A stretch of 64,000 nt of DNA, taken from NCBI GenBank assembly GCA_963817755.1, contig CAWFPB010000002.1, positions 1 to 64,000 of the forward strand, in the 5' to 3' direction. Position 1 is the first letter of the stretch; the number at the start of each line of letters is the position of its first letter. Made by a program: the position numbers and the translations under genes. Of this stretch, positions 24,592 to 34,100 are shown one piece after another. A model generated the notes under the pieces. It worked only from the letters and a program-made list of their open reading frames with translations, was not told the origin of the DNA and did no database searches. The stretch is from Oleiagrimonas sp963817755 (GTDB lineage Bacteria; Pseudomonadota; Gammaproteobacteria; Xanthomonadales; Rhodanobacteraceae).

Positions 24592-26469
24592 TCAGGCCGC
24601 CTGTTGACGCTTCAGGTGCACCAGCAGCAGAGAGATCGCCGCGGGCGTGATGCCACTGATGCGGGACGCCTGGCCGACGGTCGAGGGCCGGGTCGATTGC
24701 AGCTTGTCGAGCACCTCGCTGGACAGGCCGCGTACCCGGGCATAATCGAAATCGTGCGGAATGGGTGTGGATTCGTTGCGCTTGTGCCGCTGGATTTCCT
24801 GGCGTTGCCGATCGAGATAACCGGCGTAGCGGGTCTGGATCTCTACCTGCAGGGCGACATCGGCGTCCTCGACACCCGGGCCCAGCTCCGGGACCGACAT
24901 CAGCGAGGCGTAATCGACCTCGGGACGGCGCAGCAGGTCAAGGGCATGGGTATCGCGGGTGCACTGCAGCGAAAGACGGGCCTGCAGGGCCAGACCGGCG
25001 GCATTGCCCGGAGATACGTGGATGCCACGGAGTCGGTCGGTTTCGCGTTCGATGGCGTCGCGCTTGCGGCGCACGCGATCGAAGCGCTCGGTCGATACCA
25101 GACCGAGGCGGTGACCGGCTTCGGTCAGCCGCAGGTCGGCGTTGTCCTCGCGAAGGTGCAGGCGGTATTCGGCTCGCGAGGTGAACATGCGATAGGGCTC
25201 GAGGGTGCCGTTGCTGGTCAGGTCGTCGATCAGGACACCGATGTAGGCCTCGTCGCGCCGGGGCGTCCAGGGTTCCTCGTCGCGGACCCGTCGCGCGGCA
25301 TTGAGTCCGGCCACCAGGCCCTGGGCGGCGGCTTCCTCGTAGCCGGTGGTGCCGTTGATCTGGCCGGCGAAGAACAGGCCGTCGATCGTGCGCGATTGCA
25401 GCGAGGGATGCAGGCCGCGGGGGTCGAAGTAGTCGTATTCGATGGCATAACCGGGGCGCGTGACATGGGCCTGCTCGAGTCCGGGGATCGAGCGGACCAG
25501 ATCCAGCTGGATGTCGAACGGCAGCGAAGTGGAAATGCCGTTGGGATAGACCTCGCGGCTGTCCAAGCCCTCGGGTTCGAGAAACACCTGGTGGGACGTC
25601 TTGTCCGCGAATCGCACCACCTTGTCCTCGATCGAGGGACAGTAGCGCGGACCGTTGCCCTGGATCTGGCCGCTGAAGAGGGGGGACCGATCCAGGCCGG
25701 CACGGATGATTTCGTGGGTATGTGCCGTGGTGTGGGCGATCCAGCAGCTGACCTGTTCAGGGTGGTCGCAGGCACGGCCGAGGAAGGAAAAGACCGGTGC
25801 GGGCGAATCGCCGGGCTGTTCGGCCAGGCGGCGGTAATCGATGCTGCGTGCGTCGATGCGAGGGGGCGTGCCGGTCTTCAGGCGGTCGGCGGCGACCGGG
25901 AGTTCGCGCAGGCGGCGTGCCAGCGCGGTCGCGGGCGGGTCGCCGGCACGTCCGCCGCTGTACTGGGATGCGCCGATATGGATGCGACCGGCCAGGAAGG
26001 TGCCGACGGTCAGCACCACGGCACGGGCACGCAGCTGCAGCCCCATCTGGGTCACCACGGCGGTCACCCGGCCGCCTTCGATGACCAGGTCGTCGACGCC
26101 CTGCTGGAACAGGGTCAGGTTGGGTTGCCGATCCACGGCATGGCGGATGGCCGCCTTGTACAGGAGTCGATCGGCCTGGCAGCGCGTGGCGCGTACGGCA
26201 GGTCCCTTGGAGGCGTTGAGGGTGCGCCACTGGATGCCGGCGCGATCGGCGGCCTGGGCCATGACGCCGCCCAAGGCATCGATTTCGCGAACCAGGTGGC
26301 CCTTGCCGATGCCGCCGATGGCCGGATTGCAGCTCATCTGGCCGACGGTATCCAGGTTATGGGTCAACAGCAGGGTGTCCGCGCCCGTGCGTGCTGCGGC
26401 CAGCGCAGCCTCGGTCCCGGCGTGACCGCCGCCGATAACGATGACGTCGTAGATGTGCGGATGCTGCAT
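24592..26469 (-). CDS. mnmG: tRNA uridine-34 carboxymethylaminomethyl-modifying enzyme, FAD subunit
   Basis: MnmG (GidA) works with MnmE to add carboxymethylaminomethyl groups to U34 of several tRNAs. The protein opens with an FAD-binding Rossmann motif GGGHAG at 13-18 and carries the family stretches NPAIGGIGKGHLVREIDALGG (about 54-74) and GLFFAGQINGTTGYEEAAAQG (near residue 365). Length is 625 residues, the usual size, with an intact frame. ATG 26469 is chosen because it starts just before the FAD motif; further upstream codons only extend into intergenic DNA. Confidence 0.96.
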   Translation of the reverse strand: MQHPHIYDVIVIGGGHAGTEAALAAARTGADTLLLTHNLDTVGQMSCNPAIGGIGKGHLVREIDALGGVMAQAADRAGIQWRTLNASKGPAVRATRCQADRLLYKAAIRHAVDRQPNLTLFQQGVDDLVIEGGRVTAVVTQMGLQLRARAVVLTVGTFLAGRIHIGASQYSGGRAGDPPATALARRLRELPVAADRLKTGTPPRIDARSIDYRRLAEQPGDSPAPVFSFLGRACDHPEQVSCWIAHTTAHTHEIIRAGLDRSPLFSGQIQGNGPRYCPSIEDKVVRFADKTSHQVFLEPEGLDSREVYPNGISTSLPFDIQLDLVRSIPGLEQAHVTRPGYAIEYDYFDPRGLHPSLQSRTIDGLFFAGQINGTTGYEEAAAQGLVAGLNAARRVRDEEPWTPRRDEAYIGVLIDDLTSNGTLEPYRMFTSRAEYRLHLREDNADLRLTEAGHRLGLVSTERFDRVRRKRDAIERETDRLRGIHVSPGNAAGLALQARLSLQCTRDTHALDLLRRPEVDYASLMSVPELGPGVEDADVALQVEIQTRYAGYLDRQRQEIQRHKRNESTPIPHDFDYARVRGLSSEVLDKLQSTRPSTVGQASRISGITPAAISLLLVHLKRQQAA

Positions 26470-27069
26470 GGGGGTGGGCGAGGTGGCGCTGAACAGCGCC
26501 ATTCTAGAGGCTGGGGCGGCGGGCCGCCACGGTCGTGCGCATGGATGGCAGCGCCAGCGGGCCGGTTGGCATGAAGCCTGCAAGGTCCTGCATGCACCCT
26601 CGCCGGGCATAGGCGCTGCGAGTCGCGCGCTGAGATCGGTTTCAGGGGCCGGTTGCGCGCCGGCGAGGGGTAGCACCACTGCCTGTGGGCAGTCCTGTCC
26701 CGATCCGGGACAGTCGTAGAGGATCTGGCACCCGGCGGCCCTCAGGAACAGGGGGAATCCAGGATGACCGTATGCCGGGTGCCAGAAACTTTATGAACGT
26801 TGCGGCCGTATCGGCGACCCCCTTCGTGTCACCCGCCCAGCCTCGCATGCTTGGATGATGGAGCAGCGTTCGTGAACTAGGGATGACTCTATGCGTACCA
26901 CTACGGCACGGCTGTGCACTTGTTGGCACTTTACGACGCTGCGCGTCAGGTGACCATAGGAAAAAAGCTAAGTGCCACTCGGCCAGGGGTTGGGGTCGCA
27001 GTGGCACGAAAAATGCTTATCTATTCACGAAAATCATGCACCGAAACACGCCGTGCAGGGGAACAGATC
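26470..27069. other. 600-base intergenic region with inverted repeats
   Basis: No convincing gene. It contains a hairpin CTGTCCC/GGGACAG (26695-26713) and a perfect 13-base inverted repeat, arms 26724-26736 (TCTGGCACCCGGC) and 26774-26786, with a 37-base loop. Near its right end is an eight-base inverted repeat GTGCCACT (26972-26979) / AGTGGCAC (27000-27007) that overlaps the sigma-54-like promoter listed separately. Confidence 0.55.
27002..27017 (+). promoter_or_regulatory. Sigma-54-like (RpoN) promoter
   Basis: TGGCACGAAAAATGCT has the invariant GG at 27003-27004 and GC at 27015-27016 separated by exactly ten bases, as in the -24/-12 consensus TGGCACG-N4-TTGC. It lies 53 bases before ATG 27070. 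The -24 element sits in one arm of an inverted repeat. Confidence 0.55.
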
Positions 27070-27261
27070 ATGTATTCAGGCGAAAACCGCAAGAAGGATT
27101 CACTGGCGCTGCACCACGACCTGCTGATCGAGATGGGTCGGATTGAACTGGCCATGGAAAACCTCGGCCTGCAGGCCAGCGACGCGGATCCTTTGCGCAA
27201 ACAGCGGCTTGAGTCGCGACTGGCCAAGCTCCAGGAAGCCGTGCGCCGACTCTCGGCCTGA
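27070..27261 (+). CDS. Small conserved-looking hypothetical protein, 63 residues
   Basis: Not recognised. A charged, almost wholly helical protein (long stretch from about residue 10 to 62 with Leu and Ile at heptad-like spacing, e.g. LLIEMGRIELAMENLGL and LESRLAKLQEAVRRL), so a short coiled coil or helical dimer is likely. No signal peptide, no cysteine. GGGGA lies six bases before the ATG. It stands alone between a sigma-54-like promoter and a strong terminator, which argues that it is a real, separately controlled gene. Confidence 0.65.
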   Translation: MYSGENRKKDSLALHHDLLIEMGRIELAMENLGLQASDADPLRKQRLESRLAKLQEAVRRLSA

Positions 27262-27303
27262 GGGTATCCGACGACGTCTGCAGGTTTGCCCCTGTACGAC
27301 ACG

Positions 27304-27342
27304 AATGACCGCCACCCCGGCCGGGGTGGCGGTCATTTTTTT
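27304..27342 (+). terminator. Intrinsic terminator after the 63-residue gene
   Basis: Perfect 17-base inverted repeat (arms 27304-27320 and 27321-27337) leading into a seven-T run. Confidence 0.9.
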
Positions 27343-27370
27343 CAGGTCCATGAACCCGGGCCCCCGCGTC

Positions 27371-27844
27371 TCAGTGCGAGAAACGGCGCCCGTTCTTGTC
27401 GTGCTGCCGATGGTGACGGCGCGGAGCAGGCTGGGAACGGGAAACGTGGCGGGTCGGACGTGATTGTTGAGCCTGGGGGCGCGACAGCCGCGGCCGCTGG
27501 CCCCTGACGCCATAGTGCTGCTGGACGGTTTGCCGGAAGCGGTTGGCAAAGCGGCGATGCTGGCCGTCCCGGTCCGCATGCCGATACCGGTCATGGTCGC
27601 GATAGCGGTCGCCATCGTGGCTGTAGATGCGGGTTGGACGATAGGAGACCCATGGGCCCTGGTAATAGCCGTCATACGGATACCAGGAAGCGCCGGCGTT
27701 GCCGTAGATCACGGTGGAGCCGGAATACGGCTGGCTGTAGTAGTAACCGCCGCCACCGCCGTTGTAGCGGTAGGCCGGCGTGACCACGCAGCCGGCCAGC
27801 AGGGCCGGTGCGATCAGCAGGATGGCGAGAAAGACGCGTTTCAT
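27371..27844 (-). CDS. Small Gly/Tyr/Arg/His-rich lipoprotein
   Basis: A 157-residue predicted lipoprotein. Signal peptide with lipobox LLAGC, lipidated Cys19. After it comes a Gly/Tyr-rich segment (NGGGGGYYYSQPYSGS) and a long Arg/His/Asp-rich low-complexity half (repeated DRYRDHDRYRHADRD type sequence). Such proteins are frequent in Xanthomonadales envelopes but have no assigned role. GGGGA lies seven bases before ATG 27844. Convergent with the 63-residue gene. Confidence 0.7.
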   Translation of the reverse strand: MKRVFLAILLIAPALLAGCVVTPAYRYNGGGGGYYYSQPYSGSTVIYGNAGASWYPYDGYYQGPWVSYRPTRIYSHDGDRYRDHDRYRHADRDGQHRRFANRFRQTVQQHYGVRGQRPRLSRPQAQQSRPTRHVSRSQPAPRRHHRQHDKNGRRFSH

Positions 27845-27922
27845 GAGGATTCCCCGGACGACAAGCGGTGCTCTCGTGAAGAACACTCTAGAACGGAACG
27901 ATGAACCGCCGATGATCGCGCC

Positions 27923-30559
27923 TCATCGCTCCAGGGCGCGTCTCAGGATATCGGACAGGTCGCGGGACAGGTCCGCACGCGCGGCCAGCGTGGCCAGTGC
28001 GTCCTGGGCGGCATGCCGGCGGACCGGTTCAAGCCGGTGCCAGCCATTGAACGTGGTCGCCAGGCGGGCGGCCACCTGCGGGTTCAGCGCATCCAGCTCG
28101 GCAAGCTTGGCCGTCACCAGGGCGTAGCCGGCGCCATCGGCCCGATGGAAACCCGTCGGGTTGGAGCGTGCATAGCTGCCCAGCAGCGCATTGACCTTGT
28201 TCGGATTGCGCAGCGTGAAGGCCGGATCGTCGAGCAGCTGCCGGACCCGGTCCAGGGTTGACTCGCCAGGTACCTGTGCCTGGGCCGCGAACCACTTGTC
28301 CATGGCCAGCGGTTGCGACTGGTGGCGCTCGCGGAAGCGTTGGACGGCGGCATCCGCCTGGGAGGTGCGCAGCAGGACGTTCAGGGCCAGCAGTCGATCG
28401 GTCATGTTGCCGGCATCGGCCAGCAGTCGCTCGGCATGCTGCTGGGCCGTGTCGGTCTCCAGTTGCGCGAGCAGCCGGAGCACGACGCCCTTCAGCCGGC
28501 GACGAGCCTGCGCGTCGGCATCGAGGCTGTCGTTGCTGTGTGCCTGCAGGGACCGGAAGCGGCGGTTCAGGGCGTCGGCGCCGATCCGGTGGGCCAGGTG
28601 TGCAAGCAGGGACTGCCGGGCGGCGTGCACGGCTTCCGGATCGACGTCGGATTCCAGACGCTCGGAGAGCTCGATTGCACTGGCCGGCGTCAGGAGTTCG
28701 GCCAGCAGGGCCGTATCGATCGCTTCGTCCTCGTGCAGGTCGGACAGGACGTCGACCCAGGCCTTGAGGGCGGGCGAGTCCGGCTGGCCGGCGTGCAGGT
28801 GGTCGAACGCTATGCCGGCCAGACGCTGGCCGGCGGCCCAGCGATTGTAGCCGTCGGGGTCGGCACGCAGCAGGGTGGCCAGGTGCGCGGGTGTGTCCTC
28901 GAGTTGCAGCTCGACCGGCGCCGAGAATCCGCGCATCAGGGAAGGTATCGGTGCTTCGTCGAGGTCGGTGAAGACCAGGTTCGATTCTTCGCCGTCGATC
29001 ACGAACACCCGCTCGTTTTCCGACGAGTCCGATTCGCCGTCCAGGTGCAGTGTCTGCATGTGGCCGGCGGTGTCGAACAGGGCCAGACGCACCGGGATGG
29101 GCAGCGGCTGCTTGTCGCGCTGGCCGGGGGTGGCCGGCGTGTGCTGTTGCAGGGTGAGCGTGTAGCGACGACGGGAAGGATCGAATGCGCCACGGGCATG
29201 CAGGCGGGGCGTGCCGGCCTGGCCGTACCAGGCCAGGTAGGGGAAAAGGTCGTGGCCGCTGGCCTCGCCGAGCGCGGCCAGGAAATCCTCGATCGTGGCC
29301 GCTTGGCCGTCGTGGCGCGAGAAATACAGGTCCATGCCCTTGCGGAAGGCCTCCGCTCCGAGGCGGCCGGCCAGCATGCGTACGAGCTCTGCGCCCTTCT
29401 CGTAGACGGTGGCGGTGTAGAAGTTGTTGATCTCGCGATACTCGGCCGGACGCACCGGATGGGAAAGGGGGCCGGCATCCTCGGTGAACTGGCGCCGGTG
29501 CAGCAGCGTGACATCCTCGATGCGTTTGATCGGGGGCGAGTTCATGTCCGCCGAGAAGCTCTGCTCGCGGAATACGGTCAGGCCTTCCTTGAGACTGAGC
29601 TGGAACCAGTCGCGGCAGGTGACGCGATTGCCGCTCCAGTTGTGGAAGTATTCGTGCGCGACCACCGCCTCGACGTTGCGGTACTCGTCGTCGGTGGTCA
29701 TGTCGATGTCGGCCAGCAGGTACTTGGCGTTGAAGATGTTCAGGCCCTTGTTTTCCATCGCACCCATGTTGAAGTCATGGGTGGCCACGACGTGGAACAC
29801 GTCCAGGTCGTAGTTGCGGCCGTAGGTCTCCTCGTCCCAGCGCATGGCGCGTTCCAGCGCGCCCATGGCGTACTCGCACTGCCCGATGGCGTCCGGTTCG
29901 GCCCACAGGTTCAGGACCACGTCGCGCCCGTCCGCCGTGGTGTAGTCGCGGCTGATCTTCTCCAGACGCCCGGCGACCAGGGCGAACAGGTAGCTGGGCC
30001 TGGGATGCGGATCGACGAAGCGCGCCCAATGGCGGTTGCCTTCCAGTTCCCCCGCGCCGTCGGGATTGCCGCCGGCCAGCAGGACCGGGAAACGCTCGCG
30101 GTCGGCGCGCAGCGTCACGCTGTAGCGCGCCAGCACGTCCGGGCGGTCGGGGAAGAAGGTGATGCGGCGGAAACCCTCGGCCTCGCACTGGGTCAGCAGG
30201 AAGCCGGTCTCGGGCGTGCCCGACAGGTACAGGCCTTCCAGCTTGGTGTTCCCGGCCGGCTTCAGGCGCACCCGCGTCTCCAGCACGCTGCCGTCATCGA
30301 CACCGTCCACTTCCAGTCCGGTCGCGGTCATTCGGTAGCGGTCCCTGGACAGGGGCTGGCCGTCGAGCGTCATGTCCAGAAGTTCCAGGTCCTCGCCGTC
30401 CAGCTGCACGGGCGTGCCGGGGGTGCCGCGCAGGGTCAGGCGCGTGCGTACCTCGCTGGTCTCGATGGCGAGATCGAATTCCATCTCCACGTCGGTGACG
30501 CGCCAGTCGGGGGCGCGGTAATCGGAGAGCCGGATGACGGTATCGTTCGGGGTGGCCAT
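27923..30559 (-). CDS. pepN: Aminopeptidase N (M1 family)
   Basis: Cytoplasmic zinc aminopeptidase of 878 residues, the usual PepN size, that trims peptides from the N-terminus during protein turnover. The exopeptidase motif GAMEN is at 266-270 and the zinc site HEYFH at 302-306, with the third ligand Glu in the following LSLKEGL helix. The C-terminal helical region is complete and the frame intact. Start ATG 30559 (MATPNDT) gives the usual N-terminus; an ATG 30 bases upstream is possible. Neither has a clear ribosome site. Divergent from the dehydratase gene at 30629. Confidence 0.95.
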   Translation of the reverse strand: MATPNDTVIRLSDYRAPDWRVTDVEMEFDLAIETSEVRTRLTLRGTPGTPVQLDGEDLELLDMTLDGQPLSRDRYRMTATGLEVDGVDDGSVLETRVRLKPAGNTKLEGLYLSGTPETGFLLTQCEAEGFRRITFFPDRPDVLARYSVTLRADRERFPVLLAGGNPDGAGELEGNRHWARFVDPHPRPSYLFALVAGRLEKISRDYTTADGRDVVLNLWAEPDAIGQCEYAMGALERAMRWDEETYGRNYDLDVFHVVATHDFNMGAMENKGLNIFNAKYLLADIDMTTDDEYRNVEAVVAHEYFHNWSGNRVTCRDWFQLSLKEGLTVFREQSFSADMNSPPIKRIEDVTLLHRRQFTEDAGPLSHPVRPAEYREINNFYTATVYEKGAELVRMLAGRLGAEAFRKGMDLYFSRHDGQAATIEDFLAALGEASGHDLFPYLAWYGQAGTPRLHARGAFDPSRRRYTLTLQQHTPATPGQRDKQPLPIPVRLALFDTAGHMQTLHLDGESDSSENERVFVIDGEESNLVFTDLDEAPIPSLMRGFSAPVELQLEDTPAHLATLLRADPDGYNRWAAGQRLAGIAFDHLHAGQPDSPALKAWVDVLSDLHEDEAIDTALLAELLTPASAIELSERLESDVDPEAVHAARQSLLAHLAHRIGADALNRRFRSLQAHSNDSLDADAQARRRLKGVVLRLLAQLETDTAQQHAERLLADAGNMTDRLLALNVLLRTSQADAAVQRFRERHQSQPLAMDKWFAAQAQVPGESTLDRVRQLLDDPAFTLRNPNKVNALLGSYARSNPTGFHRADGAGYALVTAKLAELDALNPQVAARLATTFNGWHRLEPVRRHAAQDALATLAARADLSRDLSDILRRALER

Positions 30560-30628
30560 GGGTGCAGGGGATACGAATGGGGATCGCAAAGGCTAACATG
30601 GCAGGTAGGACCAACCGTTGAGACCCCG

Positions 30629-31603
30629 ATGCAAGAAGCGAACCGGAACGAGGGCGAATCAGGCACCGATATCCACGCCGTACGCACCGCGGCGGCACGC
30701 ATCGCGGCCCATGCGCGGGTCACCCCGGTCCTGCGCAGCGTCGAACTGGACGAACGAAGCGGTGCACGCCTGCATTTCAAGTGCGAACACCTGCAGCATG
30801 GCGGCGCCTTCAAGTACCGCGGTGCGAGCAACGCGGTCTGGGCGCTGGACACGGAGACTGCAGTACGCGGGGTGGTCACCCACTCCTCGGGCAACCATGG
30901 TCGTGCCGTGGCCCTGGCGGCCGCCGCGCGGGGCATCCCCGCCCATGTGGTAGTGCCCGAGGGGGCGGTGCGCAGCAAGGTCGCTGCCATCGAGGCGGCC
31001 GGTGCGCATGTCTACCGTTGTGCACCGACCCAGGCCGCTCGCGAGGCCGAGACCGAGCGCGTGCGGCAACGAACCGGCGCCAGCCTGGTGCATCCTTATG
31101 CCGATGCGCGGGTGATTGCCGGCCAGGGCACGGTGGCCCTGGAGCTGCTGGACGCGGTGCCCGGAATGGAGGCCCTGCTGACCCCGGTCGGCGGCGGTGG
31201 ACTGGCGGCCGGCTGCGCAGTCGCGGCGCGCGCCCTGCGCCCGCACATGCCGCTGTTCGGCGCGGAGCCGGAAGGCGCGGACGACGCGGCCCGTTCGCTG
31301 GCGGCCGGGCGGCGCATCACCGACATCGTGCCGGACACCCTGTGCGACGGATTGCGCGCCACCATCGGTGCACCGAATTTCGAGATCCTGTGCCGCCACG
31401 GCGTGCAGGTGCTGACCGTGACCGATGCGCAGGTGGTGGAAGCCATGCGACTGCTATGGAGCGAGTTGCGGCAGGTCATCGAGCCCTCCAGTGCCACCGT
31501 CCTGGCCGCAGTACTGGCGCATCCGGAGCCTTTCGCCGGACGCGACGTGGGCGTGGTGCTGACCGGCGGCAATGTCGACCTGGACGCACTGCCGTTCGCC
31601 TGA
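30629..31603 (+). CDS. PLP-dependent serine/threonine dehydratase or serine racemase family
   Basis: Fold-type II pyridoxal-phosphate enzyme of 324 residues. The Schiff-base lysine is Lys62 in GGAFKYRGA, the asparagine loop is SSGNHGRA, and the phosphate-cradle glycine loop is VGGGGLAAG. A C-terminal ACT domain, as in biosynthetic IlvA, is absent, so it resembles catabolic threonine dehydratase or serine racemase. The exact substrate cannot be told from sequence. It is transcribed away from pepN with a 69-base gap and is probably monocistronic or linked loosely to the MHYT gene. Confidence 0.85.
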   Translation: MQEANRNEGESGTDIHAVRTAAARIAAHARVTPVLRSVELDERSGARLHFKCEHLQHGGAFKYRGASNAVWALDTETAVRGVVTHSSGNHGRAVALAAAARGIPAHVVVPEGAVRSKVAAIEAAGAHVYRCAPTQAAREAETERVRQRTGASLVHPYADARVIAGQGTVALELLDAVPGMEALLTPVGGGGLAAGCAVAARALRPHMPLFGAEPEGADDAARSLAAGRRITDIVPDTLCDGLRATIGAPNFEILCRHGVQVLTVTDAQVVEAMRLLWSELRQVIEPSSATVLAAVLAHPEPFAGRDVGVVLTGGNVDLDALPFA

Positions 31604-31714
31604 GCGGCGCTGCGCCGACGGTGGCAGCCATGCATCCGCAGGCAGCCCATCCCCGTAACCAGGCATGCACGCCCCGTCCTCGACGGGGACATTCCATGTA
31701 CAGGGGAACCGTCC

Positions 31715-32449
31715 ATGACACCGCATGCCTACAACTACATCCTGGTCCTTCTTTCCTATCTCGTCTCGGTGCTGGGTTCGTTCACTGCCCTGCGCATCAC
31801 CGCCGGGATCCGGCACGTCAACGATCCCGTCCGGCGCTGGCGGCGCCTGGTCCTGGCCAGCCTGGTCATGGGCGTGGGTGCGATCTGGGCCATGCACTTC
31901 ATCGGCATGCTGGCCCTGAAGATGCCGGTCAAGCTCGGCTACGACATCGGGCTGACCGGGCTTTCGGCCCTGGTGGCGGCAGCTGCCTGCCTGATCGGCC
32001 TGGTGCTGACCTCACGCGGCGACTATTCCTCGCTCAACCTGCTCACGGCGGGCACCTACATGGGCATCGGCGTGGCCGGCATGCACTACATGGGCATGGC
32101 CGCCATGCGCATGCATGCAACGACCGTCTACGACGATTTCATTGCCACGCTGTCGATCGTGATCGCGGTGGCGGCCTCGGTGGCGGCGCTGTGGATGGCC
32201 TACAAGCGCAGCAGCACCCTGCAATCGCTGTTCGGTGCCATGGTCATGGGGATGGCCGTGTGCGGCATGCACTACACGGGGATGGCCGCCGCGCGTTTCG
32301 CGCTGGCGGGGCATCCCGACACGAGCGCAGCCGGTAGCATCAACAGTCTTTTCATGGGCACGGTCGTGTTCGGTGTGGTTTCCGTGCTGCTGGTCGGCGT
32401 GCTGGTTGCGGTCCTGCGTGGTCCACGGCCATTCGCGCTGGGCAATTGA
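31715..32449 (+). CDS. Stand-alone MHYT-domain integral membrane protein
   Basis: A 244-residue, seven-helix inner-membrane sensor domain. The three MHYT-type motifs that may bind a metal are AMHFIGM (His61), GMHYMGM (His124) and GMHYTGM (His186), each near the outer end of a helix. In most proteins this domain is joined to GGDEF/EAL or kinase outputs. Here there is none, and the protein ends just after its last helix. AGGGGA precedes ATG 31715. The proposed ligands (copper, oxygen, CO, NO) are from the family literature, not from this sequence. Confidence 0.85.
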   Translation: MTPHAYNYILVLLSYLVSVLGSFTALRITAGIRHVNDPVRRWRRLVLASLVMGVGAIWAMHFIGMLALKMPVKLGYDIGLTGLSALVAAAACLIGLVLTSRGDYSSLNLLTAGTYMGIGVAGMHYMGMAAMRMHATTVYDDFIATLSIVIAVAASVAALWMAYKRSSTLQSLFGAMVMGMAVCGMHYTGMAAARFALAGHPDTSAAGSINSLFMGTVVFGVVSVLLVGVLVAVLRGPRPFALGN

Positions 32450-32524
32450 GCCCGGATCGGCGGTGCCTGACACGCACACCGACGGGCGGGTACGCTGGGG
32501 TTTTCCGTGCGGAGGCTTCCGGTC

Positions 32525-33083
32525 ATGCAACGCTGCAGCTGGGCAGAAAACAGCGACATCGAGTGTCACTACCACGACCACGAATGGGGCGTGCCGTTGC
32601 ACGACGACCGCAAGCTGTTCGAGTTCCTGTGCCTGGAGGGAGCCCAGGCCGGCCTGTCCTGGCGCACGGTGCTGGAGAAGCGCGAGCGATATCGCGAGGT
32701 CTTCCACGGATTCGAGATCGAACGGGTCGCGGCCATGACCGACCGCGATCTTGAAACATGCCTGGCCGACCGCGGCATCATCCGCAATCGCATGAAGGTC
32801 CATGCCATGCGCGACAACGCACGCGCGGCACTGCGCGTGATCAGTGAAGAGGGCAGCCTCGATGCTTACCTCTGGTCGTTCGTCGACGGCACGCCCATCC
32901 GCAACCGCTGGAAGACCCGGGCCGACGTACCGGCCACCACCCCGCGATCGCAGCACATGAGCAAGTACGCTGAAGAAACGCGGGTTCCGGTTTGTCGGAC
33001 CCACCATCTGCTACGCCTTCATGCAGGCCACCGGCATGGTCGACGACCATCTGGAGCGCTGTTTCCGGCACGCCAGGGCCTGA
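32525..33083 (+). CDS. tag: DNA-3-methyladenine glycosylase I (one frameshift)
   Basis: Base-excision repair enzyme that removes 3-methyladenine. The zinc ligands of the Tag family are present: Cys4 and His17 at the N-terminus (QRCSWAE, CHYHDHEWG) and His/Cys in HLERCF at the C-terminus. The middle shows the helix-hairpin-helix region (GLSWRTVLEKRERYREVF). The frame shifts once near 32965-32970, after HMSK. The remainder (LKKRGFRFVGPTICYAFMQATGMVDD) follows in the next frame to TGA 33081-33083. Total is about 186 residues, the normal size, so an error of one inserted base is likely. Confidence 0.9.
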
Positions 33084-33323
33084 GGCCCCGGCCTGCCAAC
33101 GGTATGCAACGAAACGAAACCTGAACACGGGATCAAGTGTGTGCGTGGCATCACGCCACGGGATTCCCCTGGCGATTGCCGTGTCCGGAGGGCCGTGCAG
33201 TCAGGTTATGTTCGGCACGTCCGTACTAGAACGGGCCGTGCACTGGATGCCGACCCGATGCCTGACGTGGACCGGGCCGGGCATCCGGCCTCGCAACAAC
33301 CTCGCGCACATGAGGGACATGCC

Positions 33324-34043
33324 ATGAACAAACCTGCCACCCGATGGCTGGTGGTCGCCCTGACCGCCGCGCTCGCATCCACCGCGGTGTGGGCCCAGAC
33401 GACATCCGGCGACACCAGCACCTCCACCACCGACACGTCCGCCCAGGCCGACACCCAGCTGGTGAGCCAGTACACCACGCTGGCCGGTTCGGACAGCAAC
33501 GCGCAGTCGCTCATCGGCGGCCTGCGGACCGGCTCCGACATCACGCTCAGTTCCAGCTCGGGCGATACGACTTTCACGCCGGCCACCACTTCGCTGGGGT
33601 ACGGTGAAATCAACACCAGCCTGGCGCTGGCCCAGGCCGAACTGACCGCCCAGGGCATCACCGATCCGACGGCTGCACAGCTGGAGGCGGCGCTCAACGG
33701 GGGCAGCGTGACCCTTGCCGACGGCAGCTCCGTGGACCTGCAGGGCGTGCTCGACCTGCGGGCTTCGGGCGAAGGCTGGGGCCAGATCGCCCAGGCACTG
33801 GGCGTGAACCTGGGTGCGGTGGTGTCGGCCTCGCATACCACGCACTCGCAGGCCGGCATGGATCACGGTGCCACCCGGGACAACGCTACGGCCCAGGCCG
33901 ACCATGCCCATACCCTGGCGAGCGCCGACCGACCGACCCGTCCCGACCGGCCGACCCGTCCGGATCGTCCCGATCGCCCGGACCGCCCGGACCGTCCGGA
34001 CCGCCCCGACATCCCGGACCATCCGGGTCGTCCGGGTGGCTGA
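33324..34043 (+). CDS. Exported protein with C-terminal Arg-Pro-Asp repeats
   Basis: A 239-residue exported protein with no assigned function. Signal peptide 1-24 (VWA/QT), then a Ser/Thr-rich linker, then a conserved-looking module (LGYGEINTSLALAQAELTAQ, residues 91-110, and ASGEGWGQIAQALGVNLG, 147-164) resembling uncharacterised modules in other proteobacterial envelope proteins. The last 38 residues (202-239) are tandem RPD/RPT tripeptides ending HPGRPGG, a basic-acidic proline rod that could span the cell wall or bind a partner. GAGG lies eight bases before the ATG. It is followed by a barrel-like gene, with a hairpin between. Confidence 0.75.
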   Translation: MNKPATRWLVVALTAALASTAVWAQTTSGDTSTSTTDTSAQADTQLVSQYTTLAGSDSNAQSLIGGLRTGSDITLSSSSGDTTFTPATTSLGYGEINTSLALAQAELTAQGITDPTAAQLEAALNGGSVTLADGSSVDLQGVLDLRASGEGWGQIAQALGVNLGAVVSASHTTHSQAGMDHGATRDNATAQADHAHTLASADRPTRPDRPTRPDRPDRPDRPDRPDRPDIPDHPGRPGG

Positions 34044-34100
34044 TGGCTGCATGAGGCATCGGTTGATCCGGCGTGCGTTACCTTGCGCACGCACCCTGAT

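Noticed and set aside
26931..26946. A second sigma-54-like box (TTGGCACTTTACGACGCTGC)
   Set aside because: The GG-to-GC distance is eleven bases instead of ten, which RpoN promoters do not tolerate.
28313..31603. A 1,096-codon open frame running over pepN and the dehydratase
   Set aside because: Only its last 324 codons are the PLP enzyme. The rest is the antisense shadow of pepN in high-GC DNA, without family features.
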